A stretch of DNA of 7,881 nt, from NCBI GenBank assembly GCA_031288985.1, contig JAITQH010000049.1:1-7881 (forward strand). Reading direction: 5' to 3'. This document shows positions 1 to 6,460 of the stretch, one piece after another. A program made the position numbers and the translations under genes. The notes below the pieces were generated by a model. That model had not been told where the DNA came from. It saw only the letters and a program-made list of their open reading frames with translations, and ran no database searches. Position 1 is the first letter of the stretch, and every line of letters begins with the position of its first letter. This stretch comes from Candidatus Methanoplasma sp. (GTDB lineage: Archaea > Thermoplasmatota > Thermoplasmata > Methanomassiliicoccales > Methanomethylophilaceae).

Positions 1-1
1 C

Positions 2-178
2 CTGCCAATATGCAAATGGATCACGGGAGATCCGGTGCTGTTCGCAGGCAACATACAGTACGTGGACGCTCTGCTGGTCGCTCTGCCGATGGCCGTCATC
101 GTGATGGTCTCCTTCCTGATATTCAGGAAAGTGCAGTCCAAGGACTCCGCCGGCGCTCCGGCGGAAGCCACTGAGTGA
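2..178 (+). CDS. C-terminal end of a membrane transporter, probably sodium:solute symporter family (5' truncated)
   Basis: The open frame enters from the left edge and ends at TGA, giving the last 58 residues. It shows a short polar stretch (residues about 1-20), one hydrophobic segment of about 21 residues (VDALLVALPMAVIVMVSFLIF), then a basic cytoplasmic-looking tail (RKVQSK) ending in a low-complexity Ala/Pro/Glu stretch. The order 'small loop, DALLVALPMAVIVMVSFLIF, short charged tail' resembles the last transmembrane helix of sodium:solute symporters (SSSF, PutP/PanF-like), where an ALPxSxIV motif is common. That assignment is from memory of the family and rests on one helix only. A T-rich hairpin terminator begins 21 bases after the stop, so this gene ends its own transcription unit. 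Any other polytopic transporter with a similar last helix is possible. Confidence 0.6.
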   Translation: MPICKWITGDPVLFAGNIQYVDALLVALPMAVIVMVSFLIFRKVQSKDSAGAPAEATE

Positions 179-199
179 GATTCCTCCTCCAAACCTCTT

Positions 200-231
200 A
201 TCCGTCTTCCGACGGATCTTTTATTTCTTTT
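200..231 (+). terminator. Hairpin plus T-rich tract terminator after the transporter gene
   Basis: A perfect 7-bp stem (ATCCGTC / GACGGAT, 200-206 with 211-217) closes a TTCC loop and is followed by CTTTTATTTCTTTT (218-231). The form is that of an intrinsic terminator, and U-rich tracts alone terminate archaeal RNA polymerase. It separates the transporter from the radical SAM gene starting at 296. The loop and 3' arm can also pair with the start region of the next gene (see findings). Confidence 0.7.
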
Positions 232-240
232 GCGTGCTCC

Positions 241-254
241 TGTGCGGCCGCACA
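241..254. repeat. 14-bp perfect GC-rich palindrome in the upstream region of the SPL gene
   Basis: TGTGCGGCCGCACA is exactly its own reverse complement. It lies between the terminator and the start codon at 296. A perfect dyad of this length could be a repressor operator for a dimeric regulator or a small RNA cruciform. No second copy was noticed in the window, so the function is unproven. Confidence 0.5.
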
Positions 255-295
255 GAAAATGTCAGATACTGCGACAGCCATCATCCCGTCGGAAG

Positions 296-1168
296 ATGCA
301 CTATTCTGACTACAAGACCATCCTGTCTCCGCAGAACGGCATGAACCTGTACCGCGGATGCACCCATGGATGCATTTACTGCGACAGCCGCAGCGCGTGC
401 TACCAAATGGGCCATGACTTCGAAGACATAGAGGTCAAACGCAATGCCCCCGAGATGCTGGAAAGACAGCTGCGCCGCAAACGCACGCCGTGCATGATCG
501 CCACAGGATCTATGTGCGACCCGTACATTCATCTTGAAGAGGAGCTGCGCGTGACGAGGCGATGCCTCGAAACGATCGAGAGGCATGGGTTCGGCCTTGC
601 CATCCTGACAAAATCCGCACGCATACTCCGCGACCTTGACCTGCTGACAGCGATCAACGAGAAGGCGAGATGCGTGGTGCAGGTCTCTCTGTCCACCTAC
701 GACGAGGACCTATGCGGAAAGGTGGAGCCGAACGTGTCTGCCACGAAGGAACGCGTCCGTGTGTTGGAGGTCATGCGCGACGCAGGGATACCCACTGTCG
801 TATGGCTATGCCCGACCCTGCCCTTCATCAACGACACGGAGGAGAACCTGCGCTGTCTGTTGGAATGCTGCATCGGCGCGGATGTCCGCGGCATAGTGTG
901 TTTCGGTTTTGGAATGACCCTCCGCGAAGGAAGCCGGGAGCACTATTACGGCGAGCTCGACCGGCTGTTTCCCGGTCTGAAGGACAGGTACATCCGTACA
1001 TACGGCGACGAATACGTATGCAACAGCCCGAACAGCCCCGCCTTGACGGAGATATTCGAACGGACATGCAGGGAACACGGCATCATAAGCACGCCCGAGG
1101 AGGTCTTTGCATATATGCGAGAGTTCCCGTCGAAGCGCCGCCAGACCACGTTCGACGCCTTTATGTAA
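296..1168 (+). CDS. SPL-family radical SAM protein (spore photoproduct lyase-like, COG1533 type)
   Basis: A protein of 290 residues. The radical SAM motif CxxxCxxC is C22-T-H-G-C26-I-Y-C29, directly followed by DSRSACYQ, which is characteristic of the SPL/Rv2578c-like subgroup. These cysteines bind the [4Fe-4S] cluster that cleaves S-adenosylmethionine. Further family-like blocks are ATGSMCDPYIHLEEE, LAILTKS, VVQVSLST and, near the C-terminus, FPGLKDRYIRTYGDEYVCNSPN. Members are often labelled DNA repair photolyases, but most, including this branch, have no proven substrate. The ATG at 296 was chosen because family similarity begins at 'MHYSDYKTILSPQNGMNLYRGC'. The longer frame would need a TTG at 230 inside the terminator T-tract and adds an unlike basic peptide. 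A Shine-Dalgarno site is weak (GGA only). The stop is TAA. Confidence 0.88.
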   Translation: MHYSDYKTILSPQNGMNLYRGCTHGCIYCDSRSACYQMGHDFEDIEVKRNAPEMLERQLRRKRTPCMIATGSMCDPYIHLEEELRVTRRCLETIERHGFGLAILTKSARILRDLDLLTAINEKARCVVQVSLSTYDEDLCGKVEPNVSATKERVRVLEVMRDAGIPTVVWLCPTLPFINDTEENLRCLLECCIGADVRGIVCFGFGMTLREGSREHYYGELDRLFPGLKDRYIRTYGDEYVCNSPNSPALTEIFERTCREHGIISTPEEVFAYMREFPSKRRQTTFDAFM

Positions 1169-1185
1169 GGCACTCGGTGCAAACC

Positions 1186-1193
1186 GATAAAAT
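1186..1193 (+). promoter_or_regulatory. Putative archaeal TATA box for the GNAT-led operon
   Basis: GATAAAAT in the 46-base gap after the SPL gene is centred about 25 bases before the ATG at 1215. That is the usual distance from an archaeal TATA box to the transcription start, and there is no Shine-Dalgarno match just before the ATG. This suggests an mRNA that begins at or very near the start codon (leaderless). Read-through from the SPL gene is also possible, since no terminator is visible in the gap. Confidence 0.45.
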
Positions 1194-1214
1194 GATGTTC
1201 TGCATAACAGTGCC

Positions 1215-1697
1215 ATGGAATTCCTGGGACCCTCCTCCGCAAAAGAGCTCTCAGAGATGGCCAAGTCCATATGGATGGAGCATTACACGACATTCTTGGA
1301 TCCACGGAGCATCGAGATAATCGTGGAGGACTGGCAGTCGGAGAGCGCGATAATCGGGCAGATGAGCGAGGGGCATCTCTATTCGTTCATAGTCCACGAA
1401 GGCAGGAACATCGGATACAGGTGCGTCCTTCCTCAGGGGGACGACCTTTTTGTGAGCAAGATATATGTCGATAAAGAGCACCGCGGGCAGGGGTTCGGAT
1501 CCCGCGCTCTGACGGAGATGCTGGATTACGGAAGGGGCATCGGCTCCAAGAGGGCGTATCTGCACGTCAACAAGCACAACGAGATAGCTATACGCGCCTA
1601 CAAAGCAAAAGGCTTCGTCATAGAGGAATCCAGAGTGATACCTCTTGACAACGGCATCTGCCTCAACGACTATGTAATGGTCTATCATTACGGGTGA
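1215..1697 (+). CDS. GNAT-family N-acetyltransferase
   Basis: A 160-residue protein, the normal length for a single GNAT domain, which transfers the acetyl group of acetyl-CoA to an amine. Motif A is clear: the strand LFVSKIYVDKEH followed by the acetyl-CoA pyrophosphate loop R90-G-Q-G-F-G95 (RxxGxG/A). Motif B follows as AYLHVNKHNEIAIRAYKAKGF (115-134), with the typical N122 and Y129 before KGF. The N-terminal region (about 1-40) is helical, as in the fold. The substrate cannot be told; possibilities are a small amine, an antibiotic, or a protein N-terminus/lysine. It is the first gene of a tightly packed cluster: its TGA stop is 4 bases before the YgiQ start. The start at ATG 1215 fits both the TATA spacing and the domain length. 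Confidence 0.88.
   Translation: MEFLGPSSAKELSEMAKSIWMEHYTTFLDPRSIEIIVEDWQSESAIIGQMSEGHLYSFIVHEGRNIGYRCVLPQGDDLFVSKIYVDKEHRGQGFGSRALTEMLDYGRGIGSKRAYLHVNKHNEIAIRAYKAKGFVIEESRVIPLDNGICLNDYVMVYHYG
1693..1697 (+). promoter_or_regulatory. Shine-Dalgarno site overlapping the GNAT stop codon
   Basis: GGTGA, matching the anti-Shine-Dalgarno core, sits 4 bases before the YgiQ ATG at 1702, and its TGA is the stop codon of the acetyltransferase. Termination on one gene therefore occurs on the ribosome-binding site of the next, which suggests translational coupling and fixes the YgiQ start. Confidence 0.6.
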
Positions 1698-1701
1698 CGG
1701 A

Positions 1702-3402
1702 ATGTTCATACCGACCACGCAGACCGAAGCATCGGACAGAGGATGGGACGCCTTGGACGTCATAATCGTCTCCGGCGACACGTACATCGACTCGCCTTAC
1801 AACGGCGCGGCCATGATCGGCCATTGGCTTATCGCCAACGGGATCCGTACGGGCATCATATGTCAGCCGGACCCATCGTCTGGAGCGGATATCGGAAGAC
1901 TCGGGGAACCGCGGCTGTTCTGGAGCGTCACCGCCGGATGCGTCGACTCCATGGTGGCCAATCACGCACCGACGGGCAAGTTCCGCAGGGATGACGACTT
2001 CACGCCCGGCGGAAGGAACGACAGGCGCCCGGACAGGGCGTGCATAGCATATTCGAATCTCATCAAGAGGCATTTCCGCGGGAAGCCCGTGGTCCTGGGA
2101 GGGATAGAGGCCAGCCTCCGCCGCACAGCGCATTACGACGCGTGGTCCGACTCCGTCAGAAGGAGCATTCTCTTCGACGCGAAGGCGGATCTTATAACAT
2201 ACGGGATGGCCGAGTTCTCCAATCTTGAAATCGCAAACCGCATCAGAAACGGCGAAGACCTTTGCGGCATCCGCGGAACGTGCAGGATATCCAAGGAGCC
2301 TCCGGGAGGATACATCGGCATGCCTTCGTTCGAAAGGTGCCGTGACGAAAAGGACGCTTTCATCAGTGCATTTGAGATCTTCAGCGGCAACTGCGACCCC
2401 GCAACGGCAAAGGGGTTGTTCCAGCTGCATGGGGACCGCCATCTGGTGCAGGAACCGCCGGCCCGCCTTCCCACCGTGCAGGAACTGGACAGTTTTTATT
2501 CTCTGGATTACGAGGATGCGGTCCACCCCTATTATGCGGCGCAAGGCCCCGTGAAGGCGATGGACACCATCAAGAACTCCATCACCACGCATCGCGGCTG
2601 CTACGGCGGCTGTTCCTTCTGCGCCATAGGCGTGCATCAGGGACGCGCAGTGGTATCCCGATCCGAGGACTCCATTGTCGCCGAGGCTGTGCGGATGTCT
2701 TCCAGGAAGGGTTTCAACGGCATAATATACGATCTCGGCGGTCCGACCGCCAACATGTACGGCATAGACTGTGCAAAAAAGGCGACGCACGGCGGCTGCA
2801 CCGAAAGATCCTGCCTTATGCCCAAACCGTGCCCAAGGCTTCCGTTGAACCATTCCCGGCAGATATCTCTTCTCCGGCGCGTATCGGCGGTTCCGGGAGT
2901 GAAGAAGGTGTTCATCGCCTCGGGGATAAGGCATGACATGGTCGTGTATGACCGCTTGCACGGCAGGGAATATCTTGACGAGGTCGTGCGCAGCCACGTG
3001 TCCGGCCAGATGAAGATCGCACCGGAACACACGTCCTCCGAGGTCTTGGATCTCATGGGAAAGCCCGGCCCCGACGCGCTCCTCGATTTCAAGGACATGT
3101 TTGAAGACTCCAATTCACGCGCGGGAAAGGATCAGTACCTCACATACTATCTCATGGCCGCGCACCCCGGATGCCGGCAGAGGGACATGGACGAGCTGAA
3201 GGAGTTCGTTCACGAGGAATTGCAGACGAACCCCGAACAGGTGCAGATATTCACGCCCACCCCGTCCACCGCGTCAACTATGATGTACTATACAAGAAGG
3301 AACCGCGGAAACACCAAGGACATCGTGTCGGAGCACAGCATGCAGATGAAACAGAAACAGAAGGAGACCCTTACGGGGAAGACCGGCAATGACCGCAGAT
3401 GA
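1702..3402 (+). CDS. ygiQ: YgiQ-family (UPF0313) radical SAM protein
   Basis: A protein of 566 residues with the hallmarks of YgiQ. The N-terminal domain contains DVIIVSGDTYIDSPYNGAAMIG (about 18-39) and LGGIEASLRR (132-141). The radical SAM motif is C300-Y-G-G-C304-S-F-C307, preceded by TTHRG. A second cysteine cluster is at C357, C366, C371 and C377, as in the family's C-x(n)-C-L-x-P-x-x-C segment. The C-terminal block QIFTPTPST (515-523) is followed by MMYYT. Its length matches archaeal members; from memory, E. coli YgiQ is longer (about 740 residues), mostly through a C-terminal extension absent here. The family reaction and substrate are unknown; the fold resembles B12-binding-type radical SAM enzymes. 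The gene is sandwiched between the acetyltransferase (4-base gap) and the metallopeptidase (14-base overlap), so it is cotranscribed with both. Confidence 0.93.
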   Translation: MFIPTTQTEASDRGWDALDVIIVSGDTYIDSPYNGAAMIGHWLIANGIRTGIICQPDPSSGADIGRLGEPRLFWSVTAGCVDSMVANHAPTGKFRRDDDFTPGGRNDRRPDRACIAYSNLIKRHFRGKPVVLGGIEASLRRTAHYDAWSDSVRRSILFDAKADLITYGMAEFSNLEIANRIRNGEDLCGIRGTCRISKEPPGGYIGMPSFERCRDEKDAFISAFEIFSGNCDPATAKGLFQLHGDRHLVQEPPARLPTVQELDSFYSLDYEDAVHPYYAAQGPVKAMDTIKNSITTHRGCYGGCSFCAIGVHQGRAVVSRSEDSIVAEAVRMSSRKGFNGIIYDLGGPTANMYGIDCAKKATHGGCTERSCLMPKPCPRLPLNHSRQISLLRRVSAVPGVKKVFIASGIRHDMVVYDRLHGREYLDEVVRSHVSGQMKIAPEHTSSEVLDLMGKPGPDALLDFKDMFEDSNSRAGKDQYLTYYLMAAHPGCRQRDMDELKEFVHEELQTNPEQVQIFTPTPSTASTMMYYTRRNRGNTKDIVSEHSMQMKQKQKETLTGKTGNDRR

Positions 3403-4087
3403 CCGGATCGGAGAGATCTTTTCGGCTGAGGCGGAACAGTCCGGCATCAGCATCACGGACGCCGCATTCTTCTCGCCCAAGGAGTTTCAGGCCGTGTGGA
3501 GGCGCCGCGGGAACAACGTATCGATAAAGATCTCAGATTACCTCTCGGATGCGCCGGACGCCGCACTTTCCGAGTTCGCCTGCACGCTGTTGGACATGGT
3601 CGCGGGGAGGAAGCCGACATACGGAGGCAGATACATGGAATGGGTCACATCGGACGAATTCATAAACAACAAGCGCAGAATATACATCAGGAGGAGCAAG
3701 AACCTCAGGGGAGACCATATCGGCAAAGAGAAGGATCTCTCCGCGTCGTTGGACCGCCTGCTGGAATCCGGACTCATAGCGCCGTCCGACATCGACAACT
3801 CCGTGTTCACATGGACATCCCGGCCGAACGTCCGCAGGGTGGGATATTGCTCTCCCATGATGAGAGTGGTCGCAGTGTCTTCCGCATTGGACGATCCCGC
3901 CGTGCCTGACGAAGTCGCGGATTACGTCGTATACCACGAGACGCTGCACCTGCGGCAAGGGTATCGTCCGGCATCAAGGGCGCACGACGCGCAGTTCAGA
4001 GAGATGGAAAGAAGATTCCCCGGCTTTAAGAACATTGAAGCATATCTGAGGCGTATGGGAACCCAGAGGAGAGACCATGTCGAATAA
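3389..4087 (+). CDS. YgjP/SprT-like (minigluzincin) zinc metallopeptidase-like protein
   Basis: A 232-residue protein whose C-terminal third carries a gluzincin-type zinc site: H183-E184-T-L-H187 (HExxH), followed by H199 in RAHDAQF and then an EMERRFPGF helix. This HExxH...H-D arrangement with a RFPGF-like end is that of YgjP-like/SprT-like (DUF45, WLM-related) peptidases. E184 would be the catalytic base, with H183, H187 and H199 as zinc ligands. The N-terminal 1-150 is less typical. It has an early FFSPKEFQAVWRRRGNNVSIKISDYLSDAP part resembling the beta-sheet entry of the family, and a charged, probably helical middle (100-130). There is no signal peptide or membrane segment, so it is cytoplasmic. 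It starts 14 bases inside ygiQ and ends 11 bases inside the Sel1 gene, so it is translationally coupled to both. Proteolysis itself is not shown; many relatives have no known substrate. Confidence 0.8.
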   Translation: MTADDRIGEIFSAEAEQSGISITDAAFFSPKEFQAVWRRRGNNVSIKISDYLSDAPDAALSEFACTLLDMVAGRKPTYGGRYMEWVTSDEFINNKRRIYIRRSKNLRGDHIGKEKDLSASLDRLLESGLIAPSDIDNSVFTWTSRPNVRRVGYCSPMMRVVAVSSALDDPAVPDEVADYVVYHETLHLRQGYRPASRAHDAQFREMERRFPGFKNIEAYLRRMGTQRRDHVE

Positions 4088-5786
4088 GAAAGGATTCGTT
4101 TTCGAGAACGGCGGAGGCAGCGTCGAGGTTGACATCGGCCGCGTAAGGGAGCTGGCGGCCGGAGGCGATTCGGACGGACTGTATGCTCTCGGCATGGCCT
4201 GCCTCTTCGGATGGGAGACCGAACAGAACGTGGAAAAGGGCTTCAGATTGTTGGAGAATGCCTGCGATGCCGGAAATCCTGAGGCCATGACGCTGCTGGT
4301 GAGCATGTACATCTCCGGAGATTATGCCCGACTGACTCCGGCCAAGGCGTTGGAGTACACAAAGACGGCCGCGGCCGCGGGAGTCGCCAAGGCGCAGCTG
4401 TTCCTCGGATCGGCATATCTTCACGGAACGGCGGTCGATAAGGACTACAAACGCGCAGAACAGCTGTTCAGGGATTCGGCGCGGCAGGGCAACGCCGAGG
4501 CCAGGAGCGCGTTGGCATACATGTATCAACACGGACTCGGCGTCGCCAGGGACGACGTCAAAGCCTTCAAGCTCTACAAGAACGCCGCTTCCGCCGGGTG
4601 CGTGAACGCACAGTATCACACCGCGGCGTGCTTCGAGACGGGCGTCGGAACCTCCCGGAGCCTGCGCAAAGCATCGGAATGGTATTCAAAGGCCGCCGCC
4701 GCAGGCGACGCAGAATCCATGTTCAGGCTGGGCGCGGTCCTGGAGAATGGTTCAGGCGACCTTCCAAAAGACAGGAAGGGAGCATTCAACATGTATGTCC
4801 GGGCCGCCGAACTCGGAAACACGGACGCAATGTATGCGGCCGCGTTGTGCCATCTCGAAGGATCGACGGACGAGGATCGCAAGGAAGCTCTCAGGTGGTT
4901 GGACACAGCTTCCGACGCACACCATGAACCGTCGAAGGAGCTTGCCGCACACATCAGGGCGTACGCAGAAGAGCGCGATGCGTCCGACGGCGGTTCTGTT
5001 GCGGCAGACGCGAAGCCGGACGCGGCACATCCCGAAGAGGCCGTTCCTACGAAGGATTTGTTTCCTGTCGAAGATCCTGCGCCCATTGACAGCGATGCCG
5101 ATGCACCGCATCCCGAAGAGGCCGTTCCGACGGGCGAACCGTCTTCCGACAACTATTCCGAGTCCGTTGACAGCGATGCCGATTCGTTGTATCGTGAAGG
5201 AATCGCAATCATGACCGGATCGTCTCCCGACACAGACAGAGCGGCCGCGCTGTTCGCTGCCGCCGCCGAGGCGGGCAGCATACCGGCAAAGCGCGAGCTT
5301 GGCCTGATGCACATCACAGGAAGCGGCGTCAAAGCCGATCCTGTCAGAGCCTACAACCTGATATCAGAGGCGGCCGTGGCTCTGGATCCGACGGCGATGT
5401 ACGATCTCGCATTGATGTATGAGTGCGGCATAGGCACGGAAAAGGACATTTACGAAGCCATCAGAATGATGGCGTTCGCCGCCGACGCAGGCTGTCCCGA
5501 TGCAGAAGCAGAAGCCAGGAGAATGGATTCCGCCATAACAGCCGAAAGAGAGGCCAAGCTGCGTTCCAGACCGTTGCTGAATCTTGACGTGTCAGACGTC
5601 GATGTGGAGGCCGCATGCTGCAAGAGGATGTTCGACGGTGCGTTGGAAGGTTCGATCTCCGTTGTAGATACGTACAAAGGCCCGGAACTCGTGATGACCG
5701 ATGAGAACGGGATCGAATCCATCGTTGTGAAATGTCCGTTCTGCGGGAAGGGCGTCCGCAGGGTGCCGAGGGACAAGAAGTACTGA
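4077..5786 (+). CDS. Sel1-repeat (TPR-like) protein with C-terminal CPxCG motif
   Basis: A protein of 569 residues dominated by Sel1-like repeats, helical pairs of about 36 residues with the signature A..LG..Y..G.GV..D..KA...Y..AA..G. Examples are AKAQLFLGSAYLHGTAVDKDYKRAEQLF, AEARSALAYMYQHGLGVARDDVKAFKLY and TAMYDLALMYECGIGTEKDIYEAIRMM. The first block spans about 30-295. A polar Pro/Glu/Asp linker (300-368) with an internal 27-residue duplication follows, then a second block of about three repeats (370-482). A C-terminal region (495-569) has an acidic strand-rich part and ends in K-C553-P-F-C556-G-K-G, a single zinc-knuckle-like pair, then a basic tail. Sel1 solenoids act as protein-binding scaffolds. 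There is no signal peptide, unlike many bacterial secreted Sel1 proteins, so it probably acts in the cytoplasm. The start at 4077 is supported by GGAG at 4068-4071. Overlap with the peptidase gene hints at a scaffold-protease pairing (inference). Confidence 0.9.
   Translation: MSNKKGFVFENGGGSVEVDIGRVRELAAGGDSDGLYALGMACLFGWETEQNVEKGFRLLENACDAGNPEAMTLLVSMYISGDYARLTPAKALEYTKTAAAAGVAKAQLFLGSAYLHGTAVDKDYKRAEQLFRDSARQGNAEARSALAYMYQHGLGVARDDVKAFKLYKNAASAGCVNAQYHTAACFETGVGTSRSLRKASEWYSKAAAAGDAESMFRLGAVLENGSGDLPKDRKGAFNMYVRAAELGNTDAMYAAALCHLEGSTDEDRKEALRWLDTASDAHHEPSKELAAHIRAYAEERDASDGGSVAADAKPDAAHPEEAVPTKDLFPVEDPAPIDSDADAPHPEEAVPTGEPSSDNYSESVDSDADSLYREGIAIMTGSSPDTDRAAALFAAAAEAGSIPAKRELGLMHITGSGVKADPVRAYNLISEAAVALDPTAMYDLALMYECGIGTEKDIYEAIRMMAFAADAGCPDAEAEARRMDSAITAEREAKLRSRPLLNLDVSDVDVEAACCKRMFDGALEGSISVVDTYKGPELVMTDENGIESIVVKCPFCGKGVRRVPRDKKY
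5028..5189 (+). repeat. Intragenic tandem duplication, 2 x 81 bp (27 residues), in the Sel1 linker
   Basis: Two adjacent units, 5028-5108 and 5109-5189, share an identical 20-base start (CATCCCGAAGAGGCCGTTCC) and an identical 17-base end segment (TTGACAGCGATGCCGAT at 5086-5102 and 5167-5183), both exactly 81 bases apart. The middle has diverged. At protein level this is HPEEAVPT...(I/V)DSDAD twice. It keeps the frame and lengthens the disordered linker between the two Sel1 blocks. Confidence 0.9.
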
Positions 5787-5794
5787 ATCCTGCC

Positions 5795-5809
5795 TGCGCC
5801 CTTCGCGCA
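5795..5809 (+). terminator. Weak hairpin just after the Sel1 gene
   Basis: A 5-bp stem TGCGC/GCGCA with a CCTTC loop begins 8 bases past the stop of the operon's last gene. No T-tract follows, so termination here is doubtful. It may be an mRNA 3'-end structure or chance. Confidence 0.25.
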
Positions 5810-5874
5810 TTAGGGCATTATAAGCAAGGGGATGGACCCGAAAATCAGACAAACAGAGCAAAAGCGGGAAAAAG

Positions 5875-5929
5875 TCTAAATGAGAAATAAGACATGTCCT
5901 ATTAGGCTTATCTGTATTGCCAAGGTGAT
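5875..5929 (+). promoter_or_regulatory. Candidate TATA box and strong Shine-Dalgarno for the 166-residue protein
   Basis: AAGGTGAT at 5922-5929 is a good match to the archaeal ribosome-binding consensus and ends 3 bases before the ATG at 5933, which decides the start. Such a site implies a leadered transcript. TCTAAATG (5875-5882), preceded by a purine-rich GGGAAAAAG that could serve as BRE, would place the transcription start near 5905 and give a leader of roughly 29 bases. GACATGTC (5891-5898), between the two, is a perfect 8-bp palindrome and a possible operator. The TATA assignment is uncertain; an alternative is TTATAAG near 5820. Confidence 0.45.
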
Positions 5930-5932
5930 TAA

Positions 5933-6433
5933 ATGGATGGGAACATAAAGAACCAAGTGACATTGATGCGCGCCGTCATCGGCCGCAAAACGATGGAGAT
6001 CGACGCTTTCGAGGAGAAGGCCGCCAGCGCCACCGGAGAAGAGGCGGAGAAATACCTCAACATGATCGACTTCCTGAAGAGCGATATCTTCGGGTACAAA
6101 TCCGTCATCGTCGATTTCAGGGACGGCAGCTGCGACTTTACAGCAAACCTTTGGGACGTAGCAAACCTTCCCGAAGAGTCGCTCGGACTCTACACCAATT
6201 ACTATCTCCCGGGACTCGCTCCCGATGAGAGGGAAGAGGAAACAACAGCGATGGGAGTCAAGGTCGCGTACGCCGAAGAACTCAAGAGGGCATTCGTACT
6301 GTTCATCGGAAGATCCGCCCTTACCGACCCGAGGGCTCTGGACATAATCTTGGCTAACGAGAAGCTCGTTACGCTCATCGGGGAAGAGGTCATAGCCAAC
6401 CCCGAACTCATGAACGTCCTTGAGAAACAGTGA
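5933..6433 (+). CDS. Hypothetical acidic 166-residue protein
   Basis: Not recognised. The 166 residues contain an N-terminal, probably helical part (about 1-55, QVTLMRAVIGRKTMEIDAFEEKAASATGE..), then a short strand-like segment KSVIVDFRDGSCDFTANLWDV (56-76), a Pro/Gly-containing stretch LGLYTNYYLPGLAPDEREEE (84-103), and a helical C-terminus rich in Leu, Glu and Ala. There is one cysteine (C67), no metal motif, no signal peptide and no membrane segment, so it is likely cytoplasmic. Codon usage and base composition match the neighbours, and the start has a clear Shine-Dalgarno site, so it is a real gene. It stands alone between a 146-base spacer upstream and a strong hairpin 7 bases after its stop, which suggests a single-gene transcription unit. 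No function is proposed. Confidence 0.82.
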   Translation: MDGNIKNQVTLMRAVIGRKTMEIDAFEEKAASATGEEAEKYLNMIDFLKSDIFGYKSVIVDFRDGSCDFTANLWDVANLPEESLGLYTNYYLPGLAPDEREEETTAMGVKVAYAEELKRAFVLFIGRSALTDPRALDIILANEKLVTLIGEEVIANPELMNVLEKQ

Positions 6434-6440
6434 TTATAAT

Positions 6441-6460
6441 TCCGGGGCTTCGGCCCCGGA
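6441..6460 (+). terminator. 8-bp GC stem with cUUCGg tetraloop after the hypothetical gene
   Basis: TCCGGGGC and GCCCCGGA form a perfect 8-bp stem closing a TTCG loop, an exceptionally stable C(UUCG)G tetraloop, 7 bases past the stop codon. The first T-rich run (GATTTTAGATTTTA) comes about 19 bases later, so it is not a textbook intrinsic terminator. It may stabilise the mRNA 3' end or act together with the downstream T runs. Confidence 0.6.

Noticed and set aside
230..295. TTG-initiated N-terminal extension of the SPL protein
   Set aside because: Starts in the terminator T-tract, has no Shine-Dalgarno site, and adds a 22-residue basic peptide unlike the family. The ATG at 296 gives the family's normal beginning.
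670..1320. 216-codon plus-strand frame overlapping the SPL and GNAT genes
   Set aside because: Shadow frame: Arg/His/Pro-rich, crosses the end of one real gene and the start of another, with no family resemblance.
1663..3030. 455-codon open frame on the minus strand inside ygiQ
   Set aside because: Lies fully opposite a clearly recognised YgiQ gene in GC-rich DNA, where long antisense frames arise by codon bias. The translation is rich in Arg, His, Val and Ala with no recognisable domain.
4616..5152. 178-codon minus-strand frame within the Sel1 gene
   Set aside because: Ser/Ala-rich antisense shadow of the repeat-coding DNA, with no independent start signals.
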